64,000 nucleotides of DNA from Paraphysomonas bandaiensis. Its lineage: Eukaryota; Chrysophyceae. The stretch's first letter is position 1; every line of letters starts with the position of its first letter. Where the stretch lies: contig CBFFRP010000431.1 in NCBI GenBank assembly GCA_965644295.1, forward strand, positions 358,808 through 422,807, given 5' to 3'. The notes beneath the pieces are model-generated. The model was not told the origin of the DNA. It saw only the letters and a list, made by a program, of their open reading frames with translations, and ran no database searches. Below are positions 59,201 to 64,000 of the stretch, piece after piece. The position numbers and the translations under genes were made by a program.

Positions 59201-62200
59201 TACATCACGCATATTTGTAATAGATATTGATGCCGCGTAACTGATGTTGTTTGTGAAGTTAGTGAGTAGAGCAGGCATCTCTACGGGAAACCGGCGGTTC
59301 CAATTTGTTATGGGTAGAACAGATTCGATGGATGTTTCTGGTGGCCCGTTGTCAGAGGTGGGATATTATACGTGTGTATGCTAGTCTGTTGTTTGAATGT
59401 CGTTGGATATGATTAAATGCACTGGGCACTGATACTTGTGATGCACATGCACTAAGGCCTAGAAAACCTGTAACCTGATCCAACGCTGATACATCACGCA
59501 TATTTGTAATAGATATTGATGCCGCGTAACTGATGTTGTTTGTGATGTTAGTGAGTAGAGCAGGCACCTCTACGGGAAACCGGCGGTTCCAATTTGTTAT
59601 GGGTAGAACAGATTCGATGGATGTTTCTGGTGGCCCGTTGTCAGAGGTGGGATATTATACGTGTGTATGCTAGTCTGTTGTTTGAATGTAGTTGGATATG
59701 ATTAAATGCACTGGGCACTGATACTTGTGATGCACATGCACTAAGGCCTAGAAAACCTGTAACCTGATCCAACGCTGATACATCACGCATATTTGTAATA
59801 GATATTGATGCCGCGTAACTGATGTTGTTTTTGAAGTTAGTGAGTAGAGCAGGCATCTCTACGGGAAACCGGCGGTTCCAATTTGTTATGGGTAGAACAG
59901 ATTCGATGGATGTTTCTGGTGGCCCGTTGTCAGAGGTGGGATATTATACGTGTGTATGCTAGTCTGTTGTTTGAATGTCGTTGGATATGATTAAATGCAC
60001 TGGGCACTGATACTTGTGATGCACATGCACTAAGGCCTAGAAAACCTGTAACCTGATCCAACGCTGATACATCACGCATATTTGTAATAGATATTGATGC
60101 CGCGTAACTGATGTTGTTTGTGATGTTAGTGAGTAGAGCAGGCACCTCTACGGGAAACCGGCGGTTCCAATTTGTTATGGGTAGAACAGATTCGATGGAT
60201 GTTTCTGGTGGCCCGTTGTCAGAGGTGGGATATTATACGTGTGTATGCTAGTCTGTTGTTTGAATGTAGTTGGATATGATTAAATGCACTGGGCACTGAT
60301 ACTTGTGATGCACATGCACTAAGGCCTAGAAAACCTGTAACCTGATCCAACGCTGATACATCACGCATATTTGTAATAGATATTGATGCCGCGTAACTGA
60401 TGTTGTTTGTGATGTTAGTGAGTAGAGCAGGCATCTCTACGGGAAACCGGCGGTTCCAATTTGTTATGGGTAGAACAGATTCGATGGATGTTTCTGGTGG
60501 CCCGTTGTCAGAGGTGGGATATTATACGTGTGTATGCTAGTCTGTTGTTTGAATGTAGTTGGATATGATTAAATGCACTGGGCACTGATACTTGTGATGC
60601 ACATGCACTAAGGCCTAGAAAACCTGTAACCTGATCCAACGCTGATACATCACGCATATTTGTAATAGATATTGATGCCGCGTAACTGATGTTGTTTGTG
60701 ATGTTAGTGAGTAGAGCAGGCATCTCTACGGGAAACCGGCGGTTCCAATTTGTTATGGGTAGAACAGATTCGATGGATGTTTCTGGTGGCCCGTTGTCAG
60801 AGGTGGGATATTATACGTGTGTATGCTAGTCTGTTGTTTGAATGTAGTTGGATATGATTAAATGCACTGGGCACTGATACTTGTGATGCACATGCACTAA
60901 GGCCTAGAAAACCTGTAACCTGATCCAACGCTGATACATCACGCATATTTGTAATAGATATTGATGCCGCGTAACTGATGTTGTTTGTGATGTTAGTGAG
61001 TAGAGCAGGCATCTCTACGGGAAACCGGCGGTTCCAATTTGTTATGGGTAGAACAGATTCGATGGATGTTTCTGGTGGCCCGTTGTCAGAGGTGGGATAT
61101 TATACGTGTGTATGCTAGTCTGTTGTTTGAATGTAGTTGGATATGATTAAATGCACTGGGCACTGATACTTGTGATGCACATGCACTAAGGCCTAGAAAA
61201 CCTGTAACCTGATCCAACGCTGATACATCACGCATATTTGTAATAGATATTGATGCCGCGTAACTGATGTTGTTTGTGATGTTAGTGAGTAGAACAGGCA
61301 TCTCTACGGGAAACCGGCGGTTCCAATTTGTTATGGGTAGAACAGATTCGATGGATGTTTCTGGTGGCCCGTTGTCAGAGGTGGGATATTATACGTGTGT
61401 ATGCTAGTCTGTTGTTTGAATGTCGTTGGATATGATTAAATGCACTGGGCACTGATACTTGTGATGCACATGCACTAAGGCCTAGAAAACCTGTAACCTG
61501 ATCCAACGCTGATACATCACGCATATTTGTAATAGATATTGATGCCGCGTAACTGATGTTGTTTGTGATGTTAGTGAGTAGAGCAGGCATCTCTACGGGA
61601 AACCGGCGGTTCCAATTTGTTATGGGTAGAACAGATTCGATGGATGTTTCTGGTGGCCCGTTGTCAGAGGTGGGATATTATACGTGTGTATGCTAGTCTG
61701 TTGTTTGAATGTAGTTGGATATGATTAAATGCACTGGGCACTGATACTTGTGATGCACATGCACTAAGGCCTAGAAAACCTGTAACCTGATCCAACGCTG
61801 ATACATCACGCATATTTGTAATAGATATTGATGCCGCGTAACTGATGTTGTTTGTGATGTTAGTGAGTAGAGCAGGCATCTCTACGGGAAACCGGCGGTT
61901 CCAATTTGTTATGGGTAGAACAGATTCGATGGATGTTTCTGGTGGCCCGTTGTCAGAGGTGGGATATTATACGTGTGTATGCTAGTCTGTTGTTTGAATG
62001 TAGTTGGATATGATTAAATGCACTGGGCACTGATACTTGTGATGCACATGCACTAAGGCCTAGAAAACCTGTAACCTGATCCAACGCTGATACATCACGC
62101 ATATTTGTAATAGATATTGATGCCGCGTAACTGATGTTGTTTGTGATGTTAGTGAGTAGAGCAGGCATCTCTACGGGAAACCGGCGGTTCCAATTTGTTA

Positions 62201-64000
62201 TGGGTAGAACAGATTCGATGGATGTTTCTGGTGGCCCGTTGTCAGAGGTGGGATATTATACGTGTGTATGCTAGTCTGTTGTTTGAATGTAGTTGGATAT
62301 GATTAAATGCACTGGGCACTGATACTTGTGATGCACATGCACTAAGGCCTAGAAAACCTGTAACCTGATCCAACGCTGATACATCACGCATATTTGTAAT
62401 AGATATTGATGCCGCGTAACTGATGTTGTTTGTGAAGTTAGTGAGTAGAGCAGGCATCTCTACGGGAAACCGGCGGTTCCAATTTGTTATGGGTAGAACA
62501 GATTCGATGGATGTTTCTGGTGGCCCGTTGTCAGAGGTGGGATATTATACGTGTGTATGCTAGTCTGTTGTTTGAATGTCGTTGGATATGATTAAATGCA
62601 CTGGGCACTGATACTTGTGATGCACATGCACTAAGGCCTAGAAAACCTGTAACCTGATCCAACGCTGATACATCACGCATATTTGTAATAGATATTGATG
62701 CCGCGTAACTGATGTTGTTTGTGAAGTTAGTGAGTAGAGCAGGCATCTCTACGGGAAACCGGCGGTTCCAATTTGTTATGGGTAGAACAGATTCGATGGA
62801 TGTTTCTGGTGGCCCGTTGTCAGAGGTGGGATATTATACGTGTGTATGCTAGTCTGTTGTTTGAATGTAGTTGGATATGATTAAATGCACTGGGCACTGA
62901 TACTTGTGATGCACATGCACTAAGGCCTAGAAAACCTGTAACCTGATCCAACGCTGATACATCACGCGTATTTGTAATAGATATTGATGCCGCGTAACTG
63001 ATGTTGTTTGTGATGTTAGTGAGTAGAGCAGGCATCTCTACGGGAAACCGGCGGTTCCAATTTGTTATGGGTAGAACAGATTCGATGGATGTTTCTGGTG
63101 GCCCGTTGTCAGAGGTGGGATATTATACGTGTGTATGCTAGTCTGTTGTTTGAATGTAGTTGGATATGATTAAATGCACTGGGCACTGATACTTGTGATG
63201 CACATGCACTAAGGCCTAGAAAACCTGTAACCTGATCCAACGCTGATACATCACGCATATTTGTAATAGATATTGATGCCGCGTAACTGATGTTGTTTGT
63301 GATGTTAGTGAGTAGAGCAGGCATCTCTACGGGAAACCGGCGGTTCCAATTTGTTATGGGTAGAACAGATTCGATGGATGTTTCTGGTGGCCCGTTGTCA
63401 GAGGTGGGATATTATACGTGTGTATGCTAGTCTGTTGTTTGAATGTAGTTGGATATGATTAAATGCACTGGGCACTGATACTTGTGATGCACATGCACTA
63501 AGGCCTAGAAAACCTGTAACCTGATCCAACGCTGATACATCACGCATATTTGTAATAGATATTGATGCCGCGTAACTGATGTTGTTTGTGAAGTTAGTGA
63601 GTAGAGCAGGCATCTCTACGGGAAACCGGCGGTTCCAATTTGTTATGGGTAGAACAGATTCGATGGATGTTTCTGGTGGCCCGTTGTCAGAGGTGGGATA
63701 TTATACGTGTGTATGCTAGTCTGTTGTTTGAATGTAGTTGGATATGATTAAATGCACTGGGCACTGATACTTGTGATGCACATGCACTAAGGCCTAGAAA
63801 ACCTGTAACCTGATCCAACGCTGATACATCACGCATATTTGTAATAGATATTGATGCCGCGTAACTGATGTTGTTTGTGATGTTAGTGAGTAGAGCAGGC
63901 ATCTCTACGGGAAACCGGCGGTTCCAATTTGTTATGGGTAGAACAGATTCGATGGATGTTTCTGGTGGCCCGTTGTCAGAGGTGGGATATTATACGTGTG
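56226..64000. repeat. 289-bp satellite array, about 27 units, open at right edge
   Basis: Tandem units of exactly 289 bp (for example GGGAAACCGGCGGTTCC at 56395, 56684, 56973 and so on). Differences are mostly single bases at a handful of sites. The array starts at about 56226 with a partial unit and a 103-bp direct duplication (56292-56394 repeated at 56395-56497). Each unit has a near-palindrome GGAAACCGGCGGTTCC. The minus-strand 71-codon ORF present in every unit is not treated as a gene, because the observed variants change amino acids and 289 is not a multiple of three. A centromeric, subtelomeric or other heterochromatic satellite is likely. Confidence 0.97.

Noticed and set aside
56462-63902. 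Twenty-six tandem 71-residue ORFs in the satellite
   Set aside because: Unit length is not a multiple of three, and the variants seen are mainly amino-acid changing, so no coding constraint is visible.
56226-64000. CRISPR array or tRNA/rRNA/spliced-leader gene cluster
   Set aside because: Units are contiguous 289-bp repeats without spacers, and no recognisable RNA gene sequence was seen inside the unit.

Overview
The window is nuclear DNA of a flagellated, single-celled eukaryote. Genes are split by short GT-AG introns, mostly 45-130 nt. Three genes belong to cilia or flagella: a DZIP1-like protein, CCDC39 and IFT52. There is also spliceosomal, m6A-reader, autophagy and checkpoint-kinase machinery, and no bacterial-type operon. 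The exact lineage cannot be fixed from the sequence. I rebuilt exon joins by hand; most models close in frame across every intron.

Layout. 1-3947 (+) is a DZIP1-like gene cut by the window edge. 5581-6702 (-) is a cyclin Y-like gene. 7550-9361 (+) encodes a protein with a duplicated winged-helix-like module, 10643-11053 (+) a small unknown protein, and 12828-15662 (+) CCDC39. A 3.2 kb gene-poor stretch holds a hAT-type element with a perfect 8-bp target duplication. Then come a PH-domain protein (-), a nine-exon TLC/cytochrome b5/polytopic/zinc-ribbon fusion (+, 19990-23490), and a repeat-rich 3.6 kb zone with fold-back DNA, minisatellites and the N-terminal part of a PIF/Harbinger transposase broken by a 700-bp (TATG)n tract.

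From 28383 to 55676 genes are dense and strands largely alternate: SFSWAP-like splicing factor (+), HPAT/SGT-like glycosyltransferase (-), YTH m6A reader (-), MATE transporter (+, 10 exons), secreted VanX-like D-Ala-D-Ala dipeptidase (-), EF-hand proline dehydrogenase (+), MYND-finger protein (-), IFT52 (+), NBR1-like autophagy receptor (-), and a CHK2-like FHA kinase (-). From about 56226 to the window end lies a highly homogenised 289-bp satellite, about 27 copies, continuing past the edge.

Two genome-wide patterns stand out. (TATG)n-rich DNA recurs at 5' ends between divergent genes and is lacking between convergent ones. Many coding sequences are clearly AT-richer in their first few hundred bases than further down. 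The genes do not form one pathway. No new multi-gene system was found; the most unusual items are the VanX-like enzyme, the TLC-b5 fusion, the DZIP1 protein with ubiquitin-like domains, and the satellite.
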